A DNA stretch of 64,000 bases, taken from NCBI GenBank assembly GCA_031410915.1, contig JANNZY010000158.1, forward strand, positions 90,757 to 154,756. Reading direction: 5' to 3'. Under the pieces are notes generated by a model. The model made no database searches, was not told the origin of the DNA, and worked only from the letters and a program-made list of their open reading frames with translations. Both the position numbers and the translations under genes were made by a program. Below, piece by piece: positions 54,201 through 60,638 of the stretch (position 1 is the first letter of the stretch; every line of letters starts with the position of its first letter). Origin of the DNA: WLMZ01 sp031410915. Its GTDB lineage: Bacteria > Actinomycetota > Acidimicrobiia > Acidimicrobiales > Ilumatobacteraceae.

Positions 54201-55360
54201 AACATCGCCGCGTAGCGGTCCTGCAGCTGGGCGAAGCGGGGGGCGATGAACTCTGCCGCGGTCTGGAGCCGGTTCTGCCCGTCGAGCAGCACGGTCGAAT
54301 GTGCTGTGGTGCAGTCCGCCTCCAGCAGGCAGGCCATGATCGGCTTGGAGAAGAAGAGATCGTTGATGCCGGCGACGATGCTGACCGCGTCGATGGCGCG
54401 CTCGCCGACGATGGATTCGACCTGGTCGATCTGCGACGGCAAGCAGCCCGCCGCCTGCGGGTTCGGGGCGTCCAGCTTGGGGTCGGGGTACTTGATGTAG
54501 AAGCTCTGGCCGGGCTTGTACGGGTTGGCCAGGTTCGGGTCGTCGCAGTCCACGCTCGGGTGGGCCTTGTTGACGATCCCCTGGTAGGGCGACAGCACTC
54601 CCCGGGTGATGCGCGCGCCGGAGCAACCGACGTGCACGAACGTGACCGAGCTGTGCGGGTCGCGCTGCTCCAGGCGGATCGCGGCCTGGGCCTGACCGGA
54701 GAGCGCCGAGCGGTGGCACTGCTCGTTGTTCCACTTCGGTACGAACACGGCGTCGGTGCCGCCGCGGGTCCAGTCGGCATCGAGCCAATCCGGGTTGCCT
54801 TCGCCCGACGACGCCGAGTCGCCCATGATCACGATCACGTAGTCGCGGGGCACGATCGTCTGCGTCGTGGTCGCGGTCGCGGTCGGGTCGACGACCGTCA
54901 GCGACACGGTGTACGCGACGTCGACGGCGGGGTACGAGTGCGTCGTCGCGCACTCGGCCGACGGCGATGTCGGTGGACTCGCGCCGCCAGAACCATCCGA
55001 GAACGTCCACGAGTAGGTGGCGTCGGCGCGGGGCGCGCCGTTGGCCTCACAGGCGTTGAAGTCGACGTTCCACGACGACGGATGAGCCTGGGCGGCCTCG
55101 GTGACGTCGTCGATCATGTCGATCAAGTGATCGTTGTTCGCGTCCTGGCCGAAGCGTTCGGGCATCGACCACGTGAAGTTGGCCGTGCCATCGGTCGGCG
55201 CCGCAGGTGCGGGGACCGCCGCCGCCGACGCCGCCGACGTGGCGGCGACGGGCTGGACCTCGGTGACGGCCAAACCACCGACGACGGCGGTCGTGACCAG
55301 CGCCGACACGATGCGGCGCAGGAACTGGCGGGGGGAGCGGGGAGCGGTTGAACGGGACAT
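45224..55360 (-). CDS. giant secreted multidomain protein: SGNH esterase, RTX repeats, cadherin/Ig-like, Calx-beta
   Basis: 3,378 residues from ATG 55360 (MSRSTAPRSPRQFLRR), preceded by GAAGAGGT. Signal peptide about 10-45 (RRIVSALVTTAVVGGLAVTEVQPVAA). Residues about 80-165: PKD-like. About 170-560: SGNH/GDSL hydrolase with GDSASSGEG (block I), HVGCSGARI, VAGINDLFF (GxND) and DPEGSFHPNRAGH (DxxH). About 560-2300: long beta-rich repeats of unknown fold, with EF-hand-like loops (DPNGDGRITLDEM, DRNGDNAVTVADID, DPDGDGKVRYDEI). About 2300-2735: RTX nonapeptides. About 2830-2940: cadherin-like (PVANDDSAETDRG...GNVLTNDLDVDGDSL). About 2940-3255: Ig-like modules. Last 115: Calx-beta. No LPXTG or membrane anchor. 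It is probably a calcium-dependent cell-surface or extracellular enzyme/adhesin. Confidence 0.85.
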   Translation of the reverse strand: MSRSTAPRSPRQFLRRIVSALVTTAVVGGLAVTEVQPVAATSAASAAAVPAPAAPTDGTANFTWSMPERFGQDANNDHLIDMIDDVTEAAQAHPSSWNVDFNACEANGAPRADATYSWTFSDGSGGASPPTSPSAECATTHSYPAVDVAYTVSLTVVDPTATATTTQTIVPRDYVIVIMGDSASSGEGNPDWLDADWTRGGTDAVFVPKWNNEQCHRSALSGQAQAAIRLEQRDPHSSVTFVHVGCSGARITRGVLSPYQGIVNKAHPSVDCDDPNLANPYKPGQSFYIKYPDPKLDAPNPQAAGCLPSQIDQVESIVGERAIDAVSIVAGINDLFFSKPIMACLLEADCTTAHSTVLLDGQNRLQTAAEFIAPRFAQLQDRYAAMFDTIMSRFTFRAADPALGITPGHIFLAEYPNSGQNPDGTPCNSNELNIVQKAPNWVKESVKYLLQGLATSPDAGTFSAKEWAWATDNILNPLNAAGQTAVTAANTKYPGRVSVVTGSTHAFDAHGYCAKDTWMQSVGTSFLYQRDPEGSFHPNRAGHFYGFALPLEAALATQFGVTAPALEPKLPGDIEALQGISQAFAPFLEVMGRTNIVEELDKIFPIRPGLPSKKSTDWAGIIDAVFSGIASHVGNIVAARGLSEADVFLDDIDGINGPDNDGRIGDVIVDVSGEISPHTLTSQYEVLLHIKAHGPSASLNWSMAGLSLGGGGSDLDIDTTLRFIVEPGNENQPFRAYLPAADNSGITFRLTAEQELPASASTTAQLGPIDVVAHGPVGGKAVSIDTGLTLSLADPNGDGRITLDEMTGASFDGLFDVTCTTGSHVDVDVALDAGLPGLTSEVGRLRLHDTNVCDGINTPTITFAQPDFEGLINMGTNEVLDLAIALANSLERLQAAGVIELPFTDSQLRDALDLVAKIRALADDPAAKVKTSLQTLVAKLEQTLGLEPGSMNLRFDAAAKRFLFDLTFNPRVDNVTVPVDLGVLAGAGLLGADASASVTVSASAAITLHLAFDITPDPAGTTNENLRSVSDRLLISTTSSATFDGSASVKANASATVGLLPVDVALDNGSGGAQNLIVKRDPAKSLAEVTISGPQPWVSLADLLSGDPARASVNAQLNAALNPTTITARASLNGTELGTGHVTVTWNDLSKLSGVDGPKVTADASYGAAIARFAEAANDPIELLSLILGGVRDSAKAAVDLARTNEQLARSLPLIGSGYDDVVKGFQAISDAANTLASLHTKLTLPQFELALETAVAQALGVDPASVTNVISLTLDRSQPRTALVLHVDLCQASAASAACGAVRPVQGSFSFNANGLGIVGTAGQTSLALDYLARLKLDLALELPSVNLPDATHDTIYIAAGEAPAGLYVLGSSRVDVRLDATANGSLSAYVGPFAVSLGITGTKAGQPFSDPANINAKIAFAVSSGGPASERLTPGAWLTKVQQNLATNGVTQPIDSLCTPNTVQGCAVLPVYFKTVGGDVTAADGSTWVKLGTDPISFTAPRLLDPSSYTATVPQAILDDFANRAFSASSLITAIQYLLEQAKVALDGDKIGQELPIVGKVYAAGSSLINDINSVLAKLNQLAATIEQQTTAGNVRNQIRSWLFTNLGPSSPLKLILDRNGDNAVTVADIDVIVMCGGTVCTDSQSLLAIKDVKIVMSIGKTASASSPAIDFGIKGLQIKSDAAASASIGWHLDVSVGVDGSGVYVDPSGVGNRPELGVSIDASLPAAFDATILGLPIAVTDNHVGKDVDIDLGVDVLGTADQRLRLPDLLGRGDNTNDRSTLGFTIKGCSDLQVGFEVAVPGVASPDALPAILGDIDFHADWNGCPGTPGAGRDIRDGLSPTAMFAMKNIRLDVGKLASRWIGKVVKEIQRVTSPIQPVIREVTKPIPIVSDLAKLVGKEQVTWLKAWAAGQRATGNDVTAIETMVALLDFVNTFNAGAAPNVTIPIADDINIDLTQAQFLFADPDEAFDKLIAGTPVIKDVLAELSGTGWNIESKIAAVAREDKGATFSFPALEKPSLLLQMLFGKDVDLAVFDAGTLRAENGFDYFYGLPVAKVGIRGSASIEGHVALSYDTAGIRRTIATKPLKWSSLGALVHGFGINDLDSEGNDVPEIRLDASLALYAYAGVPGANVSAEGGVEGYLQADLIDPDGDGKVRYDEIKARISNPRCLFETTGLIQAFARLKGQLGPFSGTKDIVKPYVFMEFSSVESWCRQVEQGNGGQPLPQPVLAEINPNDFRELNINVGTRATRRNMGGDDGEIVTINDLGDGRVQVTMFGITQEFGSTTQKITNVRAFPNLGNDKIYVSGPGGPGDSGLVYVIQGGPGDDTIQTGRAQDQILGDAGNDVLSGRDGNDIIIGGDGNDTIDGGLGGDTINGDTAGSAGAGNDAIDGGDGDDRIYPMSGADVVVGGAGNDVIDGGQSLTNGLVGGPDFLEGGEGADGVYGSTDADIIIGGVDTAGSVGVHDTLWGNGGDDCIVGDNGSGSFATVNGAFVCQVEAYDDTINERDSVLGGQGSDTILGGAGDDRLDGDDEINRDTGNDVIDGGLGNDILLGAGGDDTLVGFDGDDNLSGEDGNDHLAGGKGIDTMSGGNGNDEVLGGDGNDIARGDAGDDTVIGDAGDDQLDGFVSSINSTTMVDGNDIVEGGEGNDIALAGPGNDRVSGGVGNDTLSAETGNDTLLGGPGTDTVDGGAGNDLLRGGDGNDQLTGRAGDDRLEGDAGNDVLGGDAVRYNPLTPSTFPSGAQRVQPRFDLNFAGADTYDGGSGDDFVYDVDITPKSEVARQGLRLVVTDPADHGTSTGTVVDYLYSAAAGYKGDDSIGINITDGSGNVLGSGRISISNGQNHAPVANDDSAETDRGLVVQGNVLTNDLDVDGDSLRVTAASGATAGGTFSVVATGGFTYTPAKSYAASADSFTYTVTDPDGSTATATVHITIRGDRVGPVVSCDQPAGWSRTEVTVTCTAVDAISGLANPAQGSFQLTSDLGAGNEGPTPIDPPSVCDNSGNCTDRSAFTVNVDRQAPTIASANDGQVYGLNAPAIREVTCVDGGSGIAADCFGNGLPLDTSTPGAHAFTVAAADNVGNTATRTITYTVVGAPDTTAPVVSCTVPSGWSATEVAVPCVATDSGSGFPSGNQSTFTLTSAIGAGNEGPASLDPQPVCDQAANCTDLPPFTVQVDRKAPSVASTNDGATYQSTQTGLTKNVTCADGGSGLAQTTCPQHGQALDMSVGPHSFTVTVTDRVGNSTTRTFTYTVVVAPPAGVTVSVENVSITEGNLLAVAMVPVRLSQASRTPVAVNYRVAAGTAGSNDAVLPFTGSLTFTPDRRTGLTPTVQYIYVIIIGDRIDEPNETINVTITATGAPVARGAATVTIIDDDPPRR
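47170..48440 (-). repeat. RTX calcium-binding nonapeptide repeat array (inside the giant gene)
   Basis: About thirty imperfect GGxGxDxLx units such as GGDGNDTID, GGAGNDVID and GEDGNDHLA, in 27-nt DNA periods. They form a parallel beta-roll that folds on calcium binding, as in RTX toxins and lipases. The units are too diverged for a CRISPR-like or simple satellite reading. Confidence 0.9.
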
Positions 55361-55437
55361 GGCACGGACCTCTTCGTCGAGACTGAGCGGATGTCCGAGG
55401 ACAGACTCGTCCCCGGCAGAACGAACTCTCCGGTCTG

Positions 55438-55495
55438 GCGCTTGCAAGCCCCTTGGAATCGACTTGGAGGGCCGGAACGGCGCGCTTGCAAGCGC
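55438..55495. promoter_or_regulatory. two copies of a GCTTGCAAGC palindrome upstream of the giant gene
   Basis: GCTTGCAAGC at 55440-55449 and again at 55484-55493. The second copy extends to a perfect 14-nt palindrome GCGCTTGCAAGCGC (55482-55495), and the first matches 12 of those 14. The centres are 44 nt apart, about four helical turns. The pair lies 80-135 nt ahead of the giant gene start and 55-110 nt ahead of the divergent SRPBCC gene. It looks like a cooperative dimer-binding operator. Confidence 0.6.
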
Positions 55496-55549
55496 TCGCT
55501 CACGTTCGAGTGGAGGTCGAGGGTTACCGGTCGGGAGTAGGTTCGGGCC

Positions 55550-56029
55550 ATGAGCACCCGACACCTCGAGCAGAGTCGCACCTACCCGGTCAGCGTCGAG
55601 GACGCCTACGACAGGGTGCTGCCGATGCCGCTGACCGACATCTTCGACAAGCGCTACCTGGCCATCGCGCCGATCGCCGCTGTCCAGGGTCAGGACGGCG
55701 AGTGGGGTGCGTCCGTCGGGCAGACGCGCACGATCAAGCTCAAAGACGGCGGCACGATGTTGGAGTCACTGACGGTCATCGAACGGCCGGCCCGGTTCGG
55801 CTACTCGATGAGCAACATCAAGGGTCCGCTCAAGCCGCTCGTCAGTGCGGCCAACGGCATGTGGTCGTTCGCGCCCGACGGAACCGGCACCCGCATCACC
55901 TGGGCGTGGGACGTCATGCCCCGCGGCGTGATCGGCAAGATCGGCATGCCCGTCTTTGCCAAGCTGTGGAACGGCTACGCCCGGCAAGCCCTCGCCCATT
56001 TGGAACAGCTCCTCACCACAAACTCCTGA
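55550..56029 (+). CDS. SRPBCC-family protein
   Basis: 159 residues from ATG 55550. Pattern: LEQSRTYPVSVEDAYDRVLPMPLTDIF ... GTMLESLTVIERPARFGYSMSNIKGPLKPLVSAANGMWSFAPDGTGTRITWAWDVMPRG ... AKLWNGYARQALAHLEQLL. This is the start-helix, long beta sheet and C-terminal helix of the polyketide-cyclase/Bet-v-I-like fold, a hydrophobic-ligand cavity. It shares a promoter region with the giant gene. Confidence 0.8.
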   Translation: MSTRHLEQSRTYPVSVEDAYDRVLPMPLTDIFDKRYLAIAPIAAVQGQDGEWGASVGQTRTIKLKDGGTMLESLTVIERPARFGYSMSNIKGPLKPLVSAANGMWSFAPDGTGTRITWAWDVMPRGVIGKIGMPVFAKLWNGYARQALAHLEQLLTTNS

Positions 56030-56050
56030 GCGCCTTCGGCCAGCTCGCGT

Positions 56051-56341
56051 TCAATCGGTGTCGACGCTGACGAGGTCGGCGTAGTCGGCGTGGTCGCGGA
56101 CGAACTTGGCGACGAAGGCGCACAGCGGGGTCACCTGCAGGCCGCGTGAGCGGGCCGTGTCCAGTGCTTCGCGGATCAACGTGCTGGCCAGTCCCCGGCC
56201 GCCGAACGCTGGGTCGATCTCGGTGTGGGTGAAGACGATGCGGCCCGGCCGCACGCGGTATTCGGCGAAACCCGCGAGCACACCGTCGTCGCGGATCTCG
56301 AACCGGCTGGCTTCCGTGGCGTCGGTGACCTCGATCGTCAT
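56051..56341 (-). CDS. GNAT-like acetyltransferase, YjdJ type
   Basis: 96 residues from ATG 56341. FEIRDDGVLAGFAEYRVRPGRIVFTHTEIDPAFGGRGLASTLIREALDTARSRGLQVTPLCAFVAKFVRDHADYADLV is the small single-domain GNAT form (PF14542 type), with the acetyl-CoA P-loop GGRGLAS and the conserved C-terminal Pro/Phe-x-x-x-Phe/Tyr. The substrate is unknown. Confidence 0.85.
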   Translation of the reverse strand: MTIEVTDATEASRFEIRDDGVLAGFAEYRVRPGRIVFTHTEIDPAFGGRGLASTLIREALDTARSRGLQVTPLCAFVAKFVRDHADYADLVSVDTD

Positions 56342-56409
56342 GTCGGCAAAGGTATCGGCACCACGAATTTTCTTGACCCGGAGCGTGATGAACGATTCGC
56401 TGCGGACTT

Positions 56410-56625
56410 GTGACCGACGTGTTCGAACGACTCTTCCGCCGCGTCCGCCCAGCCCTCGAGCCAGCGCCACCGGATCGCGTGATCCGTCAGTACCTGGAGG
56501 ACGGTCACACCGTCCGGTCGATATCACAACAACTCGCGCTGAGCGAGACCGAGGTCCGCCTCGCGATCGCCCGCACCATCATGCGCGAAGACCGCAGCGG
56601 CCCCATCTGGCCCGTCCACCGCTGA
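56410..56625 (+). CDS. small HTH-like hypothetical protein
   Basis: 71 residues from GTG 56410. The segment RVIRQYLEDGHTVRSISQQLALSETEVRLAIARTIM looks like a helix-turn-helix of the resolvase/sigma-70-region-4 kind. No other domain. It is divergent from the GNAT gene across 68 nt. A small DNA-binding protein is possible. Confidence 0.45.
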   Translation: MTDVFERLFRRVRPALEPAPPDRVIRQYLEDGHTVRSISQQLALSETEVRLAIARTIMREDRSGPIWPVHR

Positions 56626-56759
56626 CGCCGCCACGTTCGGCTTGGTCGCGCCGTCCTCGGCGGCTTCGACGCCCGATCGCCGACGTTCTGGCCTTCGTCA
56701 GCAAGATCCCATGGCCACTCTGAGATGGCGCTGACGCGGGCCTCGTGTTCGCGGATCGG

Positions 56760-57317
56760 TCAGCTGGTGACGCGGTAGTGGAGGTGAACGACGCCGTTTC
56801 CGAATCGACGCTCGTCGAGCAGGGCGAGCTGCACGCGGCTGTCGGGCAGCGCGCGCTTGCCGCCTCCGATCACGATCGGGCACATGAACAGATGGCACTC
56901 GTCGACCAGCCCTGCGCCGAATGCGTGACCAGCGAGCGCGGCACCTCCGATTGTGATGTCAGCTGCGAAGGATTGTTTGAGCCGCTGGATCGCGTCTCGA
57001 TCGAACTCGCGCTCGATCCGGGTCCTCGCGCTGGAGGCCTCCTGAAGCGTCCGTGAGTACACGATCTTGTCGGCTGCCCGCCAGATGGCGGCATAGTCCA
57101 CGAACACCGCCGGCTCGTCGGTCTCGGTTGCCACGGTCTCCCAGAACACCATCGTCTCGTACATCCGTCGCCCGTAGAGGTAGGTGCCGATCGGCCGCTC
57201 GAGATCGTTGATGAACCGATGGACCTCATCATCGGGTGCCGACCAGTCGAACCTGCCCTCCGCGTCCTCGACGTAGCCGTCGAGCGAGGCGATCGCGGCA
57301 TAGATCAGCTTGCCCAT
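56760..57317 (-). CDS. dihydrofolate-reductase-like protein (RibD C-terminal domain)
   Basis: 185 residues from ATG 57317 (MGKLIYAAIASLDGYVEDAEGRFDW). The pattern continues RPIGTYLYGRRMYETMVFWE, AAIWRAADKIVYSRTL, DITIGGAALAGHAFGAGLVDECHLFMCPIVIGGGKRAL. This is the YwjB/YyaP-like group of the DHFR/RibD C-terminal family, whose members are presumed NADPH-dependent reductases of unknown substrate. Confidence 0.88.
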   Translation of the reverse strand: MGKLIYAAIASLDGYVEDAEGRFDWSAPDDEVHRFINDLERPIGTYLYGRRMYETMVFWETVATETDEPAVFVDYAAIWRAADKIVYSRTLQEASSARTRIEREFDRDAIQRLKQSFAADITIGGAALAGHAFGAGLVDECHLFMCPIVIGGGKRALPDSRVQLALLDERRFGNGVVHLHYRVTS

Positions 57318-57418
57318 GTCCACTCCGATCGGTCCGTGCAGTGGCTCCCGCACGGTCGCAAGTGGTCTGACGGCGATCCTCCCCGAGAATCATCGATCAC
57401 AGCATCGGCGGGTGGAGG

Positions 57419-57949
57419 TCAGGGAGCGAGGACGGCGAGGTCGTGGAGCTCGTGGACGAATTGGGTGGCTGCCTGAACGAGCCCGGTTCCTGCGTTGAGC
57501 ACCTCGGTGATGGTGTCGCCCACCGTTTCGATCAGACCACCCACCGCGCTCGCCAGAGCCGAGAAGAAGTCGCCGATGTCACCCCCGGGCGACGGATTGC
57601 GGACAGCTTCTGGCGTACCGAAGTGAATTGCTGTGGTGAGCAGTTCGTACATCCTGGGTGATGGTCCACCCGCCGGACCGTCCAGCGCAGGCAGCACGAT
57701 CAGGCCGCGATTGAGGTACCAGTTGAGGAGCGCCTTGGCCTGCTCCTGGGTCAGATATCCCACGGTCACGAAGAAGTCGACCTGGCTCGAAAATTCGAGG
57801 AATCCATCAGGAAGCGTCGAGTCTGCGGTCGCTGGAACGACGCCGGCGTCGGCGCGCCGCGAGATCGCTGCGTGTGCTCGCGACGCGGCCTCGAGATCGC
57901 GGAGTTGGTCGCTCATCAGCGGTAGCGACGAAGAGTCAGTCACACTCAT
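57419..57949 (-). CDS. hypothetical protein
   Basis: 176 residues from ATG 57949 (MSVTDSSSLPLMSDQLRDLEAASRAHA); in-frame ATGs upstream give a cysteine-rich tail unlike the rest. No signal peptide. Residues about 60-80 (FLEFSSQVDFFVTVGYLTQEQAKALLNWYLNRGLIVLPAL) look like a small amphipathic or HTH-like helical region. The C-terminus (GDFFSALASAVGGLIETVGDTITEVLNAGTGLVQAATQFVHEL) is a long amphipathic helix resembling pore-forming or PE/PPE-like tails. I recognise no family. Confidence 0.5.
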   Translation of the reverse strand: MSVTDSSSLPLMSDQLRDLEAASRAHAAISRRADAGVVPATADSTLPDGFLEFSSQVDFFVTVGYLTQEQAKALLNWYLNRGLIVLPALDGPAGGPSPRMYELLTTAIHFGTPEAVRNPSPGGDIGDFFSALASAVGGLIETVGDTITEVLNAGTGLVQAATQFVHELHDLAVLAP

Positions 57950-58035
57950 CTTCTGCTCACTTTCTGTCGGGTGCGCGCAGCATACGAGTGAAATCACAAC
58001 CGCACAAGGCCTCGTCGTGCGTCGGTCGGCCCCGC

Positions 58036-59289
58036 TCAGGCCAGGAGGAGGCGGCGGGCGAGCCAGGGGTTTCGGAAGGTGCCGCGGGGGTCGTAGCGGG
58101 CGACCAGATCGACGAAGTCAGCATGGCGCGGGTAGCGACTCGACAGCGTCAAGCGGTCCACCGTGAACAACTTGCCCCAGTGCGGGCGCGGTGCCAATGG
58201 TGCCAGCGCGTCCTCGATGCGGCCGACCAACTCCACCACGGCCGTCGCATGCGGACGCCAGGTGAAGTGGATCGCGACGGTGTCGCGTTCGTACTGCGGA
58301 CTCATCCACAAGTGGTCCGCCGCAACTGTTCGGATCTCGCTGACCAGGAGGTGTGGCGTGATGTCGTCCGCCATGCCCCGGATCGTGTCGAACGCGCTGA
58401 GCGCGCTGGTCCGTGGGAGCAGCACTTCTGACTGCAACTCGTCACCACTGCTCGGCGTGAATCCCATCTTGAAGTGCGGCAGGCGATCCGACCACACACC
58501 CGAAACGCCTCGCTGCGTCGTGCAGTTCTCGGCCGAGACGCCCGCGATCGGGTGCACGTCCGCCGCTGACTCGCGGGCACCGAAGCCGGTCGGTGTGAAT
58601 GGTGCGGATGACGGCACACGCTGCTTGACCCACAGCTGTTCGACGACCTCGCGCCATGTGGTGAACAGACTCACGCTGTAGCCGGCACCGGTGATCGCGT
58701 CGAACTGCGCGGCCACATGCTGCCAGGAGAGACCCTCGAACACGCGCTGGGCGACCTGAAACTCGGGCTCCACATCCAGGCGAATGCGAACGACGGCCCC
58801 GAGCGCGCCCAACCCGACAACCGCACCATCGAAGTCGGGATCTCCACGTTGCAACCGCACGACGTCGCCATCTGAGCGCATGATCTCCAGCGCGCTCACC
58901 GCCGTCGCGAGGTTGCCGAGGGAGTCGCCCGATCCATGGGTGCCGGTCGCGATGGCTCCGCCGACCGAGATGTGCGGCAGCGACGCCAGGTTGTGCACGG
59001 CCACACCGTTGCTGTGCAGCAGCGGGACCAGCCGCCCGTAGGTCATCGCCGGGTTGAGCTCGACAGTGCCGGCGGCGCGGTCGAACACGACGTCGTCAGG
59101 TAGACCATCGAGCGAGACGAGCCGATTCGAGTCGGCGATGTCGTTGAACGAATGCCTCGTACCCACGACACGCACACGCTCAGCACCGACCACGATCGAG
59201 CGCAGATCGTCGATCGACGGGGGCCGTTCGACGACAGCTGCGGAGTACTCGACGTTGCCGCCCCAGTTGCGCTCCACCGGACCGATCAT
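58036..59289 (-). CDS. FAD-linked alditol/aldonolactone oxidase
   Basis: 417 residues from ATG 59289 (MIGPVERNWGGNVEYSAA). The FAD-binding-4 domain: RVRVVGTRHSFNDIAD (its His is the expected covalent flavin site, as in alditol oxidase), LASLPHISVGGAIATGTHGSG and VSALEIMRSDGDVV. The C-terminal domain ends with HADFVDLVARYDPRGTFRNPWLARRLL, typical of ALO-type oxidases. It would oxidise a sugar alcohol or aldonolactone and make hydrogen peroxide. Confidence 0.88.
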   Translation of the reverse strand: MIGPVERNWGGNVEYSAAVVERPPSIDDLRSIVVGAERVRVVGTRHSFNDIADSNRLVSLDGLPDDVVFDRAAGTVELNPAMTYGRLVPLLHSNGVAVHNLASLPHISVGGAIATGTHGSGDSLGNLATAVSALEIMRSDGDVVRLQRGDPDFDGAVVGLGALGAVVRIRLDVEPEFQVAQRVFEGLSWQHVAAQFDAITGAGYSVSLFTTWREVVEQLWVKQRVPSSAPFTPTGFGARESAADVHPIAGVSAENCTTQRGVSGVWSDRLPHFKMGFTPSSGDELQSEVLLPRTSALSAFDTIRGMADDITPHLLVSEIRTVAADHLWMSPQYERDTVAIHFTWRPHATAVVELVGRIEDALAPLAPRPHWGKLFTVDRLTLSSRYPRHADFVDLVARYDPRGTFRNPWLARRLLLA

Positions 59290-59318
59290 TGCACGCCGTT
59301 CGGCCGCCCCGTGCCCGA

Positions 59319-60125
59319 TCAGGGTGCGTCGAGGAAGCGACGTGTCGCGGCGATCATCTCCGGTGTTCCGTAGATGTCGTAGTGGGTGCGGCCGGGCAGG
59401 ATCGCGAGGCGATGCGGCGTCGGTGACGAACCGTCGAAACCGCCGTCGTGGCCACCACCGCCGCGCAGGCTGAAGAACTCGACGGCGTGGCTCGGCGGAA
59501 AGCTGTCCGCGTCGCCGCACACGTACAGCGTGGGCATCGGCAGCGCGGCGACCTCTGCGCTCCAGTCGTAGTCCGTGCGCAGCAGATCGCCCATCTTGTC
59601 CATCAGTGCCGGGAACGCAGAGACGTCGGGCGCGACCTCGGCGTAGGCGGCGTACATCGGCGTGTGCTGGAAGAACTCGAAGCCGGTGCTGCCCATCTGC
59701 GACATCGCCGCCGCAACCTCCGGAAACCAGCCAGCGCGGCGAAACGGCGATGACACGATCGCGAGGCGACGGATCAGGTGTGGATGCTGGATCGCGGCGC
59801 GCATCGCACTACCGCCGCCGAGGGAATAGCCAAGAAGGTCCACCGGCCCGAGCTCGAGCGCTTCGATGGCTGCGGCAACGTCGTCGCCGAGCGCCGGATA
59901 CGACAACGGACGATCGATGTCGGCGGTCCTGCCGTGCCCCTGCAACTCGAGCCCGATCACCCGTCGATCGGTGGCGAACGACTCCATCAGGTCGGTCATC
60001 ATCGACATCACCCCGAACCCGCCGTGGAGCACGACCAGTGGCGTGCCACCGCTACCCCGCCCCTCCCAGTTGATCCGCAATCCATTGACGTCGACGAATC
60101 CCGTCTCGACAGTCGCTCCGCTCAT
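59319..60125 (-). CDS. alpha/beta hydrolase
   Basis: 268 residues from ATG 60125 with a GGGGA ribosome-binding site 6 nt before it. Oxyanion HGGFG, nucleophile elbow GYSLGGGS, acid in YVCGDADSFPP, and catalytic His in LPGRTHYDIYG. Likely an esterase or hydrolase with a cap domain (about 125-195). It lies 29 nt upstream of the alditol oxidase gene on the same strand. Confidence 0.88.
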   Translation of the reverse strand: MSGATVETGFVDVNGLRINWEGRGSGGTPLVVLHGGFGVMSMMTDLMESFATDRRVIGLELQGHGRTADIDRPLSYPALGDDVAAAIEALELGPVDLLGYSLGGGSAMRAAIQHPHLIRRLAIVSSPFRRAGWFPEVAAAMSQMGSTGFEFFQHTPMYAAYAEVAPDVSAFPALMDKMGDLLRTDYDWSAEVAALPMPTLYVCGDADSFPPSHAVEFFSLRGGGGHDGGFDGSSPTPHRLAILPGRTHYDIYGTPEMIAATRRFLDAP

Positions 60126-60233
60126 CAGCATTCCCCGTTCTTCCGTGCCTTCATCTGACGCACCCAACACAGCGAACTCATCGGTGCGTTCGAGGGGTTC
60201 CGCTCGTTGCGAGGCATCGTCGGCGGCATGCCC

Positions 60234-60638
60234 TCACGGCAGCAGCGTGAGTTGTCCGATCGCCGGTTGCACCACGTTGAAATGCCGGCGATCGAGCGTG
60301 GCGACCGTGGCGATCGAGAGTCGCTCAGCAGTCGCCACAACGGACGCATCGACCGTGCCGAGCGGCAGATCGCTGTAGCGACCGACGAGTTCCGCAATGC
60401 GAAGCCAATCTGACGAGACCACGGGTTCTGGGATGAGATTGCCAGCGGCGATATCACCGAGAAACCTGATTTCAGCGGAGGCACCCAATCGAGTTGCCAA
60501 CAGGTAGACCACCTCGGTGATCACGAGCGTGGGTATCAACAACGGACCTGGATGCGTCTCGAGCAGCTCGAGACACGCTGCGTGGTGTCGGTCATCGCGA
60601 TCGACGTAGGCGTACAGCGGGCCGGCGTCGACGATCAG
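60234..60638 (-). CDS. vapC: PIN-domain toxin VapC, no canonical start codon
   Basis: About 134 residues. In frame and before the first TTG (60542) the sequence reads ALIVDAGPLYAYVDRDDRHHAACLELLETHPGPLLIPTLVITEVVYLL, the proper PIN N-terminus with its first acidic residue (VDAGP). Later acidic residues are in TEV, TVDASVVATAERL and ATLDRRHF. So the domain is complete, but no ATG, GTG or TTG precedes it. CTG at 60638 would overlap the antitoxin stop as CTGA, like many coupled pairs. It is an RNase toxin of a type II toxin-antitoxin system. Confidence 0.75.
   Translation of the reverse strand: MIVDAGPLYAYVDRDDRHHAACLELLETHPGPLLIPTLVITEVVYLLATRLGASAEIRFLGDIAAGNLIPEPVVSSDWLRIAELVGRYSDLPLGTVDASVVATAERLSIATVATLDRRHFNVVQPAIGQLTLLP

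Noticed and set aside
52334..55351. 1,005-residue open frame on the plus strand
   Set aside because: Antisense shadow over the N-terminal third of the same giant gene. No motifs and Arg/Val/Asp-rich composition.
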